From NCBI RefSeq assembly GCF_033807575.1, contig NC_084730.1, positions 8,291,986 through 8,355,985 of the forward strand: DNA of 64,000 nucleotides. Direction: 5' to 3'. The notes below the pieces were generated by a model that ran no database searches, had not been told where the DNA came from, and saw nothing but the letters and a program-made list of their open reading frames with translations. Positions within the stretch are counted from its first letter, which is position 1. Each line of letters opens with the position of its first letter. Of the stretch, positions 29,656 through 41,484 are shown piece after piece. The translations under genes were made by a program, and so were the position numbers. This DNA is from Cydia pomonella (lineage: Eukaryota; Arthropoda; Insecta; Lepidoptera; Tortricidae).

Positions 29656-29910
29656 CAGACAAAGACATGCGGTCTTATTGTTTTATTCGTATTCAAATTT
29701 ATATGAATCATTTGCTTCAGTCATTACGTCCTAGCTAATAATGTGTTAAGTGGTTAAGGAAAATGTATCATGAAGCTTCGTAAGCGTCAGTTGCCGCTCC
29801 GGTGGCGGATTGAGGAAAGGAAGCTAGTCAAACACGCAGAAATTCAATTAAGCATTGAACTATTCAGTTTATTGATTTATTTTAATAGTTTCAACAGGTA
29901 AACTTACACA

Positions 29911-30353
29911 ATGATGGCCAACAGGGAGACTGGAATAGTAAATGAAGCATTGGAAATTCAAGAAGATGACAACATTAATATTAACTATAACAACAATATA
30001 GCTGATTGTGTGGATGAAAATAATGCTGAACTTGAGAATATAAGTGATAATAACGATAAACTAAATGATAAAATCCTTGATGATGAAGAAAAGTTACAAA
30101 TTGAGGAAAACGTCAATAATAAACGGACCGTCAATGACGACAATTACAGCGCAGAAAGTAGTAATATAAATGCAGAAAATGTAAGAAGTTTTAATGATAA
30201 TGGGAGTGATGAAAATTATTTTGAAATAGACGATGGTAATTTAAGAAAATTGAAGAAGTTTTCTGGTGTTTTTATAAGTTTACGTAAGAAAACTAAGAAA
30301 AAAGTGTGGAACAGACGATCGTTTCGAGAATACAATCTGGAAAACGAAAGCAT
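29911..30353 (+). CDS. putative first coding exon, acidic Asn-rich protein (unrecognised)
   Basis: Begins MMANRETGIVNEALEIQEDD. It runs 147 codons plus two bases to a strong donor AGCAT|GTGAGT. Residues about 15-110 are rich in Asp, Glu and Asn and look disordered. Residues 111-148 turn basic (LRKLKKFSGVF, SLRKKTKKKVWNRRSFREYN). If unspliced the frame would end one codon further, at TGA. I do not recognise the family. The phase-2 end fits the candidate exon at 35357-35439, where the frame stays open. Coding is supported by length and donor, not by homology. Confidence 0.5.
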
Positions 30354-30360
30354 GTGAGTG

Positions 30361-30815
30361 ATTTTTAAGTTTTTTCACTTAAACAGTGTAATTTAATTTT
30401 TATTTTAAGAAACTGAAATCTATAGACAAAACATCGAATAATACTGACATTATACAGTTTATAATGAATTTATTTTTTATTCAATCGCTTGTTACATAAA
30501 TAATCGTTAACCGTGAAGCGTGCGTTATGGATAATTTACATACTAAGTGGATTGTTTTTAAAGTGGTAATTTATTATGGTACTGGCAAATTAAACAACGA
30601 ATAACAATACATATCAATTGTTAACTTCACATTTTTTTTAAGTATAGTATCATTTTATGATTTGATTTTAATATAAGGTACTTCTTTATTTATTAAACTA
30701 ACAACAAGTAATATAAACAACAAACAATAAAAGTATTATGCCTTAAAGTAAAAATTTACAAACCAAAATAAAATATTTTTTTACTAAATATTTTCCAGCT
30801 GTGTTCAATAATTCA
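30361..30815. other. AT-rich intron-like sequence
   Basis: No repeat or exon recognised. Confidence 0.35.
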
Positions 30816-31430
30816 AGGTAGTTTCAACCGACTTCAAGATTTCGAAAGAGGAGGTTATCAATTTGGTTGTATGTTTTTTTTTAATGTTTGTTACTCCATA
30901 ACTCCGTCATTTCTGAACCGATTTTGAAAATTATTTTTTTGTAAGTATGTATATATATATACAGATTGGTCCCGTTTTTGTCAAAACTCAGTTCTGATGA
31001 TGGGATCCATGAGGAATCGAGGGAACTCTTCAAATTTGAAAGGCATACATATAGTGATTTTTGTATTTTCTGTAACAAATCAACCATTAACATTTAAAAA
31101 AGTGACATTTGATGAAGTGGAACTGCTGATCATGATCAGAATGGAACTCTTCAACGACGCATAGTACACGTTTGGCGATTTCTCCTCTTCGCTGTGTTTG
31201 TTAAGTAAATTAAATTTTCAAGGCAAATTTTTGTCAGGTTCGAGTCCTGACGATGGGGTCCATGAGGAATCGAGTGAACTCTTCAAATATGAAAGGCATA
31301 CATATAGTGATTTTTGTATTTTCTTGAACAAATCAAGCATTTACATTTTAAAAAGTGACATTTGATGAAGTGGAACTGCTGATGATGATCAGAATGGTAC
31401 TCTTCAACGACGCATAGTACACGTTACCAG
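30816..31430 (+). repeat. dispersed element with a tandemly duplicated half
   Basis: CAACCGACTTCAAGATTTCG opens the element. The block around CCATGAGGAATCGAG, AGGCATACATATAGTGATTT and TCTTCAACGACGCATAGTAC occurs at about 30995-31170 and again at about 31247-31423, period about 251 bp. 31431-31854 holds further unclassified repeat-like sequence. Confidence 0.7.
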
Positions 31431-31854
31431 TCAACCATAGGGCAAATCTGAAATGTGTCAAGGTGGGTGCAGTGGCAAAAAAAACATGTTACCTCCTTTT
31501 CTACATAATTAGGCGAGTCACCGTCTGCCAGAAATTAAAGTGTAAACCATTTTACTAAACAGGCGACCGGTTTTATATCCCATAGCCCAGCATTTAGTCA
31601 ATCGCTTTCACCCAGGGATTTAAGATTCCATCAACTCTCAATAGTCCTTACACCCTGGCGGGTGCTGCCTCTGCGTGCGTCCCATGACACGGGCAAGGGC
31701 AGCATCCGCCCATTACAATAAATTAAAGTGTCAAAAGGGCTTCTACGTGTTGGATCCGCGCACGCCTCCCAAATGTCCGGTAAAGATATAGGTAGATGTA
31801 GAAACAGGCGGGCTGTCGATCGCTCCTTGCTTGCATTCAGCCTGCTCAGCCTAC

Positions 31855-32092
31855 TTACCGGCAGGAACACAACACTATGAGTAGGGTCTAGTGTTATTTG
31901 GCTGCGGTTTTCTGTAAGGTTGAGGTCTGAGGAGTACCTCCAAAAAAGAGGAAGTATCTCCAGTTGTGCTCTGCTCTAGATCTGGAATTACATCCACTGG
32001 CTGTGCCCTACCACACAAAGCGAGATGACATTCACAATGCCCTTACCTCTCTTTTGGACGTAGTTTAAGGACGTACCCGGGTCCGAAACTGT
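31855..32092 (-). mobile_element. LINE 3' end, family ACGTCGGTGGCAAACAAGC (internal part)
   Basis: TACCGGCAGGAACACAACAC to GACGTACCCGGGTCC, lacking the poly-T-side end. 32093-32511 to its right holds nothing recognisable. Confidence 0.65.
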
Positions 32093-32514
32093 GATGGTAT
32101 TGGGATTATTAAATATACCATGCTTTAAGCTTTAGATGATGAAGTTAGAAATTAGATGTAATTAAGAATTGTATTACTTTCTTAGGCAAACCAAAAATTT
32201 GAATCTTTCTATCCTTTTTCCATTTTGTTGTTTATTTTAACTTTATTACTGGTTATGTATTAATCATATGTGCTCCTCCCCTCGATCGACATCAACTTCT
32301 CCATATTCTACTAATATGCTACTATTGGACAGTTTTGCTCCTTAGTGTAGGTATCAATGCTCAAGGATATATGCACCGTATGTGTTTGTTTGTTAGTAAA
32401 CGTCATTCTTCGCATATCTATTTGTAATTAAACCGTTTACGATCTATAAACGTTTTTATGATAAGTAGCTACTTATAATAGAAACTACGATCGATTTATG
32501 ATGTTGTTTTATTG

Positions 32515-32650
32515 TACAGACACGTCTGATAATATTTGTACGAAATATGTGCCAAAAATATGTATACACTACCTTAATATACGGGCAATACAGTCGTGTA
32601 TACATATTTTTGACACTTTTTTCGTATCAATATTTTCAGACGTGACCATA
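32515..32650. mobile_element. MITE family of 24108-24358, uninterrupted copy
   Basis: TACAGACACGTCTGATAATA to TATTTTCAGACGTGACCATA, with ACTACCTTAATATACGGGCA in the loop. It shows the state before the LINE tail entered the 24108 copy. Confidence 0.75.
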
Positions 32651-32769
32651 CAAGAAACAATAACGCTACTGACTAGAGCTCAAATTAATCGGCCAAGTGC
32701 ATGTCGGGTGATGCTCAGTGTAGTGTTCCGTAGTTACGCATCCGTCATAGTAGTTAGTTACCGGACATC

Positions 32770-33010
32770 ACCCAAAGGTTTTGGCGCCATTGTTCGAAAC
32801 GATGCCGCCATACCTTTGGCCTTTGATCTATTAGATGGCGCCACTTTTTAATATTTAACAAACTTAACACATATCAGTGCAAGGATAAGGATCGAAGAGA
32901 AAATGGCGTTCTAAAAGTTTTATTCATTAAAGTTTCTACCATCAAAAAATGGCAGTGACTTTACTGTGGCCACAAAGTTTTCTTTGACAATCCACCTCTA
33001 TTTCAAATAA
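32770..33010 (+). repeat. dispersed repeat TTTAACACATATCAGTG, copy 2
   Basis: Same blocks as 26375-26600. A fragment of cassette type 1 (GGCCAAGTGCATGTCGGGTG) precedes it at 32690-32750. Confidence 0.6.
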
Positions 33011-33590
33011 TCTTTGGTTTGGGTCAAATCATCTGTGTCAAACAATCTCTCGCTTGATGCAGAGATCGATATTCGTACTGGCAAAGCAGCGACCATGTTC
33101 GGGAGGCTACGTTCAAGGGTGTGGTGTAACAAACACCTCACTGTTAGAACCAAGATGATAGTATACCAGACTTGCGTTCTAAGTATACTCTTGTACGGAG
33201 CAGAAACCTGGACGACGTATGCAAAACAGGAGCGATGGCTCAACACTTTTCACATGCGCTGTCTACGCAACATTTTAGGCATAACTTAGGCAGGACAAAG
33301 TGACAAATCAAAGGGTTCTTGGAAAAGCGCAGCTGCTCAGTCTTGCCGCTCTTCTCTAACAGAGACGCTTGCGGTGGCTGGGGCATGTGCACCGGATGGA
33401 ACCCTCTGGAATACCTCAACGTGTCTTGCGTGGTGCAGTTGCGTATGCTAAAAGGAACGTTGGAAGGCCGATGCTGCGCTTTAAAGACTCTGTTAAGCGA
33501 GACATGTCAGCATTAGAAATGCACCAAACCCGTTGTCTAAACAACAATGCTTAAATCATCTGCAATAGACGCAAAGGCCTGTGATGATGT
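33011..33590 (+). pseudogene. LINE ORF2 C-terminal region, frameshifted
   Basis: AEIDIRTGKAATMFGRL and RVWCNKHLTVRTKMIVYQTC, then LLYGAETWTTYAKQERWLNT and FHMRCLRNILGIT. A shifted frame follows with RRLRWLGHVHRMEPSGIP and PMLRFKDSVKRDMSALE. Its 3' sequence CTTAAATCATCTG matches the tail after 56278-56440, so both come from one family. Confidence 0.8.
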
Positions 33591-33837
33591 TCACATGAAT
33601 GTATGCGGTCCCCATAGGCGTAGGCAGGTACATTAGGGGGCAGCTGCCCCATCCCCTCCCCAGGCCTCCGGCGATGTCCCCCTAGTTCGCTGGCTGGCTA
33701 CGCCCTGACTCGCCACATCCTTTTAACATGAAATACTATTACTTATTATATGATTGCCGCAAACATTTTTCTAGTAAGTTTGCTCATAAGAAAATCGCAG
33801 GCTTTAGTCTTATTAAGTTACATAGTTACATTAAGTT

Positions 33838-34383
33838 GAAGACATCGACAGCAGGATAAAGAAGGCGAAGGCTGCGTTCGCTCAATTAAAGGCTGTTTGG
33901 GAGTCGAATGTGCTCACGCGACGAGTTAAACTTTCCCTCTTCGAATCCACTGTGAAATCTGTGTTGCTTTTTGGCTGCGAAACGTGGAGAGTGACTAAAG
34001 GCCTAACTAATAAACTTCAGGTCTTCGTCAACAAGTCCCTCAGGTCGATCCTTCGCGTTTTCTGGCCAAAAACCATTCGAAATGAAGACCTATGGAGTAT
34101 ATGCCGGCAAACACCCATTGACGAAGAAATTGCGACACGGAAATGGAGATGGATAGGACATACTATTCGAAGAGGGGAAACGAATAATGCTACCATAGCT
34201 TTCGCGTGGAAACCGCCGGACGGAAGCCGTGGCTCCGGGCGTCCTGTACACTCTTGGCAACGGTCCGTCCAAAGAGAGTTACGAGCGGTCGGGTTGAGCT
34301 GGAGCGAGGCCAGAGGACGAGCTGAAGATAGGAAGGAGTGGCGCGAGCTTGTGAAGACCCTTTGCACCTCTGGGGTGCTTTAG
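33838..34383 (+). pseudogene. second LINE ORF2 C-terminal region
   Basis: DIDSRIKKAKAAFAQLK leads into TRRVKLSLFESTVKSVLLFG, CETWRVTKGLTNKLQVFVNK and KWRWIGHTIRRGETNNATIA, ending KTLCTSGVL-stop. The frame is open for 157 codons but lacks the catalytic domain. Confidence 0.8.
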
Positions 34384-34957
34384 GACAACAACAAGTTACA
34401 TAAAATTCTGCACCTAATTTAAGAGTTCGCAGCAAGCTCGGCCGAATTTCACCTTCTCATATAAACGGGGGTTCGTTTTCATTTTAAAACTACGTTTTGG
34501 GTTGAAATGAAACGTTGCACATGCAATGAGGATGCCTGTATTAATTTTATATAGCTTTCAGTGGCGGCGCGTCACAAACATTCGTAGGGAACCCGGAGCT
34601 AATTTTGCTTTCCTTTTCTCCATGGACCGATCGTGAAAGTACTCAACGGGCTGAAGTTTAGACAAGCCGGTGGGAATCGAGTTCTTTGAACGATCCGCCA
34701 CTGATAGCTTTTAAGCTAAGCATAAGAATAAGAAACCATTTAATGCCACACAATAAAAAAACAGATAGGTCACAGAATACAATGTTTAACTTAAAAAATT
34801 GGCATGCGCGGCAACAGGAAGGGGCTCAGCATACGCTGCGTCAGCCATTGCATTACAAATTGACTGCGCAGCGCTAATTTGCAGTCCGTCTCCTTCACTG
34901 AACCACATTGATATGACATGCGGGTTAATGGATTAGCTAATAACTAGTTTATTAATT
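34384..34957. other. no gene seen
   Basis: Noncoding. I see no structured repeat. Confidence 0.35.
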
Positions 34958-35567
34958 AGTTTTCCTACTCCTCTACTGTTATCTGTCATTTATGCATTCA
35001 TTAACACGAATATAAGAACATACATAAAAGGTTTCAAGAAAAGTCTATATTGTCTATTCCTCATAAAAGCTCTTGTGCTTTTAATCGCTATAACGTTACT
35101 GCGATTAATGGCTACCAACCTAACAAAACCAAAACGAATACAGTTTTAAACTAAGTGCATTGCTGCCAACTTACAAAATATTCATTTGGTTGCATAGTAA
35201 AAATAATTACTTCATAAGTCAGAAACACGCATGTGACACCCGTAATATAGCAACACCCATAGACTACGAAGACCGCTTAGCGTTGCTTGTTAGTCTCCGT
35301 AGGCTACGGTGGCCAAAATTGAGAAAAAACTGTCCAAAAATTTAATTTAGCAAGTAGCAAGTACCAGGGCCTCATGAGTTACGAGAAGGTGTCGCTGACC
35401 GGCCGGCCGCGGCCCGGGGCGGGCCGGGCGCGTAACAAGGTATGCTCGCGCGTCTTGGCTATATTCTTTTGCTTTATTTACCTAAATTAAGATTTATTTT
35501 TGTTGACTCGTAGGAAAAATATTGTATGCAACGTTGTATAAGTAGGTCAAAAAATGCTCGTGGCGTA
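34958..35567 (+). repeat. duplicated segment, copy 1
   Basis: From TTTTCCTACTCCTCTACTGT onward it matches 63403-64000 with only about eight differences in 600 bp, including a 3-bp indel in the putative exon. Flanks to the left differ. The right boundary is hidden because the second copy runs off the window. Confidence 0.9.
35357..35439 (+). CDS. putative GC-rich coding exon, copy 1
   Basis: From a possible acceptor AAGTAG at 35351-35356 the frame reads KYQGLMSYEKVSLTGRPRPG, then AGRARNK, to donor AAG|GTATGC. Alternatively it is a first exon starting at the ATG 35374. GC content is far above the surroundings. The first option joins in frame with the phase-2 donor at 30353. The polypyrimidine tract is weak, and I do not recognise the protein. 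Confidence 0.4.
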
Positions 35568-35629
35568 TTCGACTCACGCCACTCGCCTTTTTTGACCCTT
35601 CTTATACAACTGTTGCATACAATACTATT
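35520..35629. mobile_element. hairpin MITE downstream of the putative exon
   Basis: ATTGTATGCAACGTTGTATA and its complement near TATACAACTGTTGCATACAA, with TTGACC-type inner arms around a short loop at about 35572. The second segment copy is cut by the window end inside this hairpin. Confidence 0.7.
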
Positions 35630-35701
35630 AATGTAACCTTCAGATACCACTGTTTTTCATACAAAACTTATTTTTGTTCGATTTCGTTTGTTTTATAAGC
35701 T

Positions 35702-36087
35702 AAAGGTGCGACCAGACCGCAGCTTAAAAAACGGTCACGATACGGAATCGCAGTGACGCCTCGTATGCGTACCGTTTTTGACGCATGTTCCGCACACCGC
35801 TGCTTAAAATACGCAAAAGCACCGTAAATTGATCTGCGTAAAAATCGCAAAAAATATTACACGGAGATCTTATGGCAGACACCACACCGGTGACGTAAAA
35901 GACGCAACTGTTTTGCGAACAAAAAAGATTCGCGTGAAGCACGTCACTGCGATTCCGTACCGTCACCGTTTTTTAAGCAGCGGGGCAGCGGTGTGGGGAG
36001 CATGCGTCAAAAACGGTGCGCATACGACGCGTCACTGCGATTCCGTATCGTGACCGTTTTTTAAGCTGCGGTCTGGTCGCACCTTAA
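35702..36087. mobile_element. 386 bp MITE with long GC-rich inverted arms
   Basis: AAGGTGCGACCAGACCGCAG and CTGCGGTCTGGTCGCACCTT at the ends. The arms also contain ACGGTCACGATACGGAATCG. An internal repeat of CACTGCGATTCCGTA occurs twice in the right arm. Confidence 0.8.
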
Positions 36088-36090
36088 AAG

Positions 36091-36300
36091 CCGATATTTA
36101 GGTATTTAAGAAATTTAACACATATCTATGAAAGAATAAGGGTGAAAGTCAAATGGCGTTCTAAAAGTTTTAATTATGTGCCGAAAGATGGCAGTAAATG
36201 TACGTCGCTGCAAAGTTTTCTTTGACAATCTTACACCTCTATTTCGAATTTTCTTTGCCCTACACTGAGCATGGCCCAACATGCTCTTGGCCGATTTTTA
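36091..36300 (+). repeat. dispersed repeat TTTAACACATATC, copy 3, plus cassette fragment
   Basis: AACACATATCTATGAAAGAA and ATGGCGTTCTAAAAGTTTTA, followed by the cassette end CCCTACACTGAGCATGGCCC. Confidence 0.6.
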
Positions 36301-36475
36301 TACTGACAAAATGGTTTGCCAGACTATCTATACTTAATGTCTCTTAGTGCAACAATTTTGTGTTTAAAGTCCTTACTCTTGACAATGAACTGTAGAAATC
36401 GTTATCTATTATTGATTTATGGATTATGTTTGTTTATTCATCGCATTTGACCTACTTAAAACAGTAATGAGTCTT

Positions 36476-36650
36476 AAGGCCAGATCACACCGGGTGCGTG
36501 TGCGTAGACGTGCATGTGCGCGTGCGTTAAAATGTTGGAGCCCACGCACACGTCACGCAAGCGGTGTGCCGTCTGTCATAAGGATCTGTAGATTACAACG
36601 CGCACGTGAATGTCTACGCACACGCATCCGGTGTGCACAGCACAGGCCTT
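36476..36650. mobile_element. GC-rich hairpin MITE
   Basis: AAGGCCAGATCACACCGGGT and ATCCGGTGTGCACAGCACAG at the ends, with GCGTGTGCGTAGACGTGCAT and its partial complement as arms. Confidence 0.75.
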
Positions 36651-36835
36651 TGCTTGTGACTAGTAAATCCTGATAAGGGTATGTATTCGTGTGATGAGCA
36701 CGAATATTTGTTCAAAGACACCGGTATTCTAACTCCATTTCGTAGATAATCAATAATTTATTTTTATCTTATAAGGCCCTCACGAGCGTATACACTTGCC
36801 TTAGTTGTTTACATATATATTAGTGTTACGCTATA

Positions 36836-37124
36836 TCTTCTACCTCGCGTTGTCCCGTCATTTTGCCACGGCTCATGGGAGCCTGGGGACTAGTTTTTAC
36901 GAAAGCGACTGCCATCTGACCTTCCAACCCAGATGGTAAACTAGGCCTTGTTGGGATTAGTCCGGTTTCCTCACGATGTTTTCCTTCACCGAAAAGCGAC
37001 TGGTAAATATCAAATGATATTTCGTACATAAGTTCCAAAAAACTCATTGGTATGTATGAGCCGGGGTTTGAACCCGCGACCTCCGGATTGCAGGTCGCAC
37101 GCCCTTACCGCTAGGCCACCAGCG
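36836..37124 (-). mobile_element. SINE family B
   Basis: TCTACCTCGCGTTGTCCCGT to CCGCTAGGCCACCAGCG. A deletion removes part of the middle. 37125-37800 to its right holds AT-rich sequence with an (AATA)n tract near 37190-37218. Confidence 0.85.
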
Positions 37125-37800
37125 TTTCTTAAAACTACATGCAACATTTAATTTCTTTTTATAAAAAAATATATACATATATGAAAATTGACAATAAATA
37201 ATAAATAAATAAATAAAAATTGTTTATTTCGGACCATAATCCATAGAAATTGGTCAGTAGCTTCTTAAAAATCTATGTTAGTCTTATGAATAAATATATA
37301 TCTACAGGAAACTTAACCTAGTAGGTATTGGGTCTTACCTTATTTGTCCCTCCCAATAATCACATTAACCCAGTATGCCATTTAGTTTCCTGTTAACAGA
37401 ATTCAATAAAGACACGTGTATTGTATACGTATGTGTTTGTCGTGGAGTCTTAACACACATAATAATATAAAACAATCATAATTAATCCCTCTGATAAGAG
37501 TTATCTAGGTATGTTTAAGATATAGAATACACAGACAACGGATTATGAAGCGTTTACGAAGAATTCAAGGTACCTAAACATATATGTACAGGTTGCAGCC
37601 GTCTGGTTAAGTTAGTCGCCTAGACCGATAGAAAATCACTGAACATTTAACAACTTGGCGTAGTGAAAATCAGCTCTTAGAAAACGAGCAAACTTGGCCC
37701 GAACGAACCAGTGTTCGAGCCAAGTGATTTAAATGTAACTTAAACAACTTAAAGAAATGAAATAACATAATATAAAATAAATAATAAATAAATGTGCAAT

Positions 37801-38009
37801 ATAGGGAGCGTGCATTAACTATAGGAGGCAGCACAGGAGATGTCAGATTTTTGGCGCGAGGCGTAAATGTGATGTTTTTTGTTCCGATGTAGCCCACAAG
37901 ATGGCAGAACCTACTATGCACAAGAAAACACTTGACGTGTAAATGTGCCTGTTTATGGTTCCGATTCAGACCACAAGATGGCAGACCCTCCAACGCGCAC
38001 GGTCCCTAT
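37801..38009. mobile_element. MITE family ATAGGGAGCGTGC, free copy
   Basis: ATAGGGAGCGTGCATTAACT to CGCGCACGGTCCCTAT. It matches the nested copy at 23714-23922 almost throughout. Confidence 0.8.
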
Positions 38010-38119
38010 AAAACTAACCTAACATCAAATTAATCAATATCCTAATTAACAATATGACTACTTGTCTAGTTATTGTTTAGTTAGTATTATATGATCTGTG
38101 CTTCCGTATATTATTTGTG

Positions 38120-38300
38120 CCTAATATGCATAAATCATTGCCAGGTCTAAAATATATTTATATTAAAGTACATATTTCTATGCACTTACTGTAAATATCA
38201 TGTGCATAATATGCATAAATGGCTGCCCGATCTAAATATACTTACATTATGTACCTATTTCTATGCACTTAGTGCAAATAACATTTGCATAATCACTAAC
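38120..38300 (+). repeat. two diverged tandem units rich in ATGCATAAAT
   Basis: ATATGCATAAATCATTGCCA then TTCTATGCACTTACTG is followed by ATATGCATAAATGGCTGCCC then TTCTATGCACTTAGTG, period about 85-90 bp. ATTTGCAT occurs at about 38283. Confidence 0.6.
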
Positions 38301-38301
38301 G

Positions 38302-38997
38302 TTCACTTCAAATATTTATTTTTCGTCATAGGAAGTAAATCGCTGCACTTTTTCATCCCGCGACCTCTCCAATCATGAAACTGCGTAACGAAACGCATAT
38401 TTCCCATACAAACATAATAAAACATACGACGTTTGTGTTTTAACGTATAAACAGTCATTTTATGTTACACTTGATAACGCCAATGCCGATAAAAATCACA
38501 ATAAAAACAAGCAGTAACCATCCGCGCGCCGACGCGATCGCACGCGTTTTAAAAAGAAAAATTAAAAATAAAACTTGTCTGTGACCGTTTCGCGCCAAAA
38601 GTAAAAAAAAAGAACAGTGTTATGAGTTCTTAGGTTATTCATTACTTAATGTTAATGTTGGCGGTTGCTAGATAATCGGATTAGGAGTGTGTATTGGAAA
38701 TGTTAGCTTATAATCTGTGTATTATGAGTGTTTAATTTACTCTTTAGAGGTAATGGAATGTCCCCAAATCTGTTTTAGATAGTGTTTGTGTTATTATGAG
38801 GAAATGTATGTTCTCATTAAATATAAATCTGTACATTAATACATATCACGATTGTCATGAACGATGAATGAAGTAGGTGATATGTTATCTTTGTTGGTTA
38901 CGAATATGTAAGTATTTAATCAATATATGTAAGTGTTATTACACGTATGAGCTCCCTTCCGAGGTTTTCCCGAGGGTCTACAGTATGGGGTTGTTTA
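38302..38997. other. no gene; GC-richer patch
   Basis: 38518-38620 contains GCGCGCCGACGCGATCGCAC and CCGTTTCGCGCCAAAAG, promoter-like in composition, but no coding exon follows. Confidence 0.35.
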
Positions 38998-39135
38998 AAA
39001 AAGGAGTGTACAGGTTTTTAAAGGGTCGGCAACGCGCATGTAACATCTCTGAAGTTGCAGGCGTCCATAGGCTGCGGTGACTGCTTACCATCAGGCGGGC
39101 CGTATGCTTATTTGCCACCGTCGTGGTATATAAAA
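38998..39135 (+). mobile_element. LINE 3' end
   Basis: ACAGGTTTTTAAAGGGTCGG to CCATCAGGCGGGCCGTATGC and a TATAAAAAAA end. Same as the nested fragment at 13870-14012. Confidence 0.7.
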
Positions 39136-40114
39136 AAACGTAGGCGATGCGATCCGAAAATCCTAAATTTCGACCTAAGGCTGTAATCTCTTTTTTATCA
39201 CACTTGCTAGGCGAGGCAGTCCGTAAATCCTAAATTTCGATGTAGGTACGTACGAAATTTGGCATAAGTTTTATTTGTTTCCCTTTCTTTTACCGTAAAT
39301 CCTTTTAGAAATTTAAGCTAAATACGGAACCCTACACTGAGCATGGCCCGACGTGCCCTTTGCCGATTTTTCTTGTAATCTAGGTCTGGGGGTACGGTAG
39401 TGCCCCCGCCAAGACGAGTCAAGCGAAGCGCAAAGGCACTACCTACCTTTTTTACAAGCATTTCGTCGTTTTTTTGAACCCTCAAAACTTGGGTTTGGAT
39501 TATCCTAGATAAACAAGATTCTCGGAATATGATGTCAATAGTAGACTTATTAAACATAAAAAGTTTCGATTGCATAGCTCTTATACTTTAGATTTTATTG
39601 ATATCTAAATAAACTCGATTTCGTCACTGACTCACTCACTCACTGATGATCATCAAAATTCTATGGTTGCTCCTGAAGTGATAGAAAGCTGAAATTTGGT
39701 ACATAAGCTACTTTTAGTACATAAACAACAATAAAAATCTAAAACTTGGAACTTTACCCTAAACTAAACTAGGGGATATAAATTTGTATGATAGTTCCGC
39801 AAACTTTGATGCTAGAGTTCTGAAAATTGATATATGGACTTCTTGTTATAAATAATAGAATATATATATTAGGATTTTTAGTAAATCACCCTCCACCCTT
39901 TAAATTAGGGGATGGAAGATTGTCATAAGCAACTTACAAACAGAAATCCCACCAAAAACATTTTCATGCAAAATGTTGCCAAGGCGAAACAATAAGGCTC
40001 GCACTGTCAAAAAGTTATCAGATCTCATGTAGAGCCAAGCTTCTAACTCTACAAGCCCTAACTTCACAAACTCTACACTTATTTTGTATATCTCATATAT
40101 ATAATTATGGCCCA
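39136..40114. other. no gene; cassette fragment
   Basis: GGAACCCTACACTGAGCATG at about 39328 is an end of cassette type 1. The rest is noncoding with no structure I can define. Confidence 0.35.
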
Positions 40115-40435
40115 TTTGTGCCCAAAAATCTCCTGCGACCGCGAAGTCATAAGCTTTTGGCCGTCCCAAATACACGCACTGTAGCACATAAAAACTCGCC
40201 TGCTGTGCGGGCTCTAAGGCTGCTGAACTCCCTTCTGTCATGGGCACCAGATTGTGATATGTTTGCAAGTCGATGGACGGCTGTGTATCAGATGTGTCTG
40301 CGGTATTGCGAGGTGATGGACGAAAGTTGATTGTGATCTGTTTTTCCTAGTATGTAATCCTATTATATAATCTGAATTGTACAGTGCTTTGGTCTCGACT
40401 GTAATGCTGTATATTATTATGTTACAAAATAAAAA
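40115..40435 (+). pseudogene. LINE ORF2 C-terminus and 3' tail
   Basis: KNLLRPRSHKLLAVPNTRTV, then AVRALRLLNSLLSWAPDCDM and MCLRYCEVMDES-stop, followed by a 3' UTR ending TTACAAAATAAAAAAA. This is a familiar LINE end. 40436-41079 to its right is unremarkable. Confidence 0.75.
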
Positions 40436-41079
40436 AATGACGGTACGATAAAAAAATGTCCCAAAAATTATTATGGAAATAGTAGTTTCCTTTCCACTAC
40501 GTTACGCTCATACAAGTGAAACAAAAATCACACTAAATCGTGACGTAAGTGACGTAATGGAACGGTAATTTTTTTTTTAATGATAGGATGGAGTAGTCTT
40601 TTGTTTGTTGTTATGTATAATACTTTTAAAGCCTGACCAGTAATATATGATCACGCGCCATATTGCGGAATTTCATTGGAACTAAATTTTTCATACTAAA
40701 CTGAGCTGTCACCCTATACATGAGAATAACAGCGCCCTCTTGACAATGATTATATAATTCTGGTCGGGATTAAAATTAAAATTAGGCGATGCGTAATAAA
40801 CGTCGTTTTGGACGTAACGCGATATTAGGTAAGGTTAGAATGAGCTCAAGAAAGTCCAGATCTCTAAGAATCACATTCAATATTTATTTTAGAAAAAACC
40901 CGTACTATGTATAATATTTTAATTATTGTATAATTAATAATTGGCCAGGGCAAATTTCGTATAATAATATGTATGAGGTATACATTATTACAATGTTACA
41001 TTCAATGTTAATGTTTGCTTATAGTTATTATTTTTTGATAGTTACCTCCTCTTATAAAAAAAAAATATATATTAATTTA

Positions 41080-41255
41080 TTTAGACAACGATATATATAA
41101 TATATAAATATTTATAAATACTTAAATACATAGAAAACACCCATGACTCAGGAACAAATATCCATGCTCATCACACGTATAAATACCAGGATTTGAACCC
41201 GGAACCATCTGCTTCGTAAGCAGGGTCACTACCCACTAGGCCAAACAAGTCGTCG
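41080..41255 (-). mobile_element. SINE family A, tail-truncated
   Basis: GACAACGATATATATAATAT, CACCCATGACTCAGGAACAA and TTTGAACCCGGAACCATCTG, ending with the head complement. Confidence 0.8.
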
Positions 41256-41265
41256 AAATGGATAG

Positions 41266-41400
41266 AGTATGAATGAATGAATTTATGTATGAATGAATGA
41301 ATGAAAGTTTATTCACAAGAACATATGGAACAATAGAAATATACATTATTGCTCCTTGATATGCTCGACCTTAGGGCATGTGATCATTATTTGTATTGAC
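41266..41400 (-). mobile_element. LINE 3' tail with (GAAT)n
   Basis: (GAAT)n at about 41269-41305 followed by AAAGTTTATTCACAAGAACA and GCTCCTTGATATGCTCGACC. It looks like a reversed tail. Confidence 0.5.
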
Positions 41401-41484
41401 ACAGTTCATGCATGTCAAAGTAAAATACGTTACATAAATGTCCTGTTTACTAAAATATTATCAAATACAAACATTAAATATTAA

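Noticed and set aside
33014..34383. Two long open frames as possible host genes
   Set aside because: Both translate to typical LINE ORF2 C-terminal sequence without catalytic domains.
35160..35345. 61-codon frame identical at 35160-35345 and 63605-63790
   Set aside because: Identity follows from the recent segment duplication. It lacks an ATG start and a recognisable domain.
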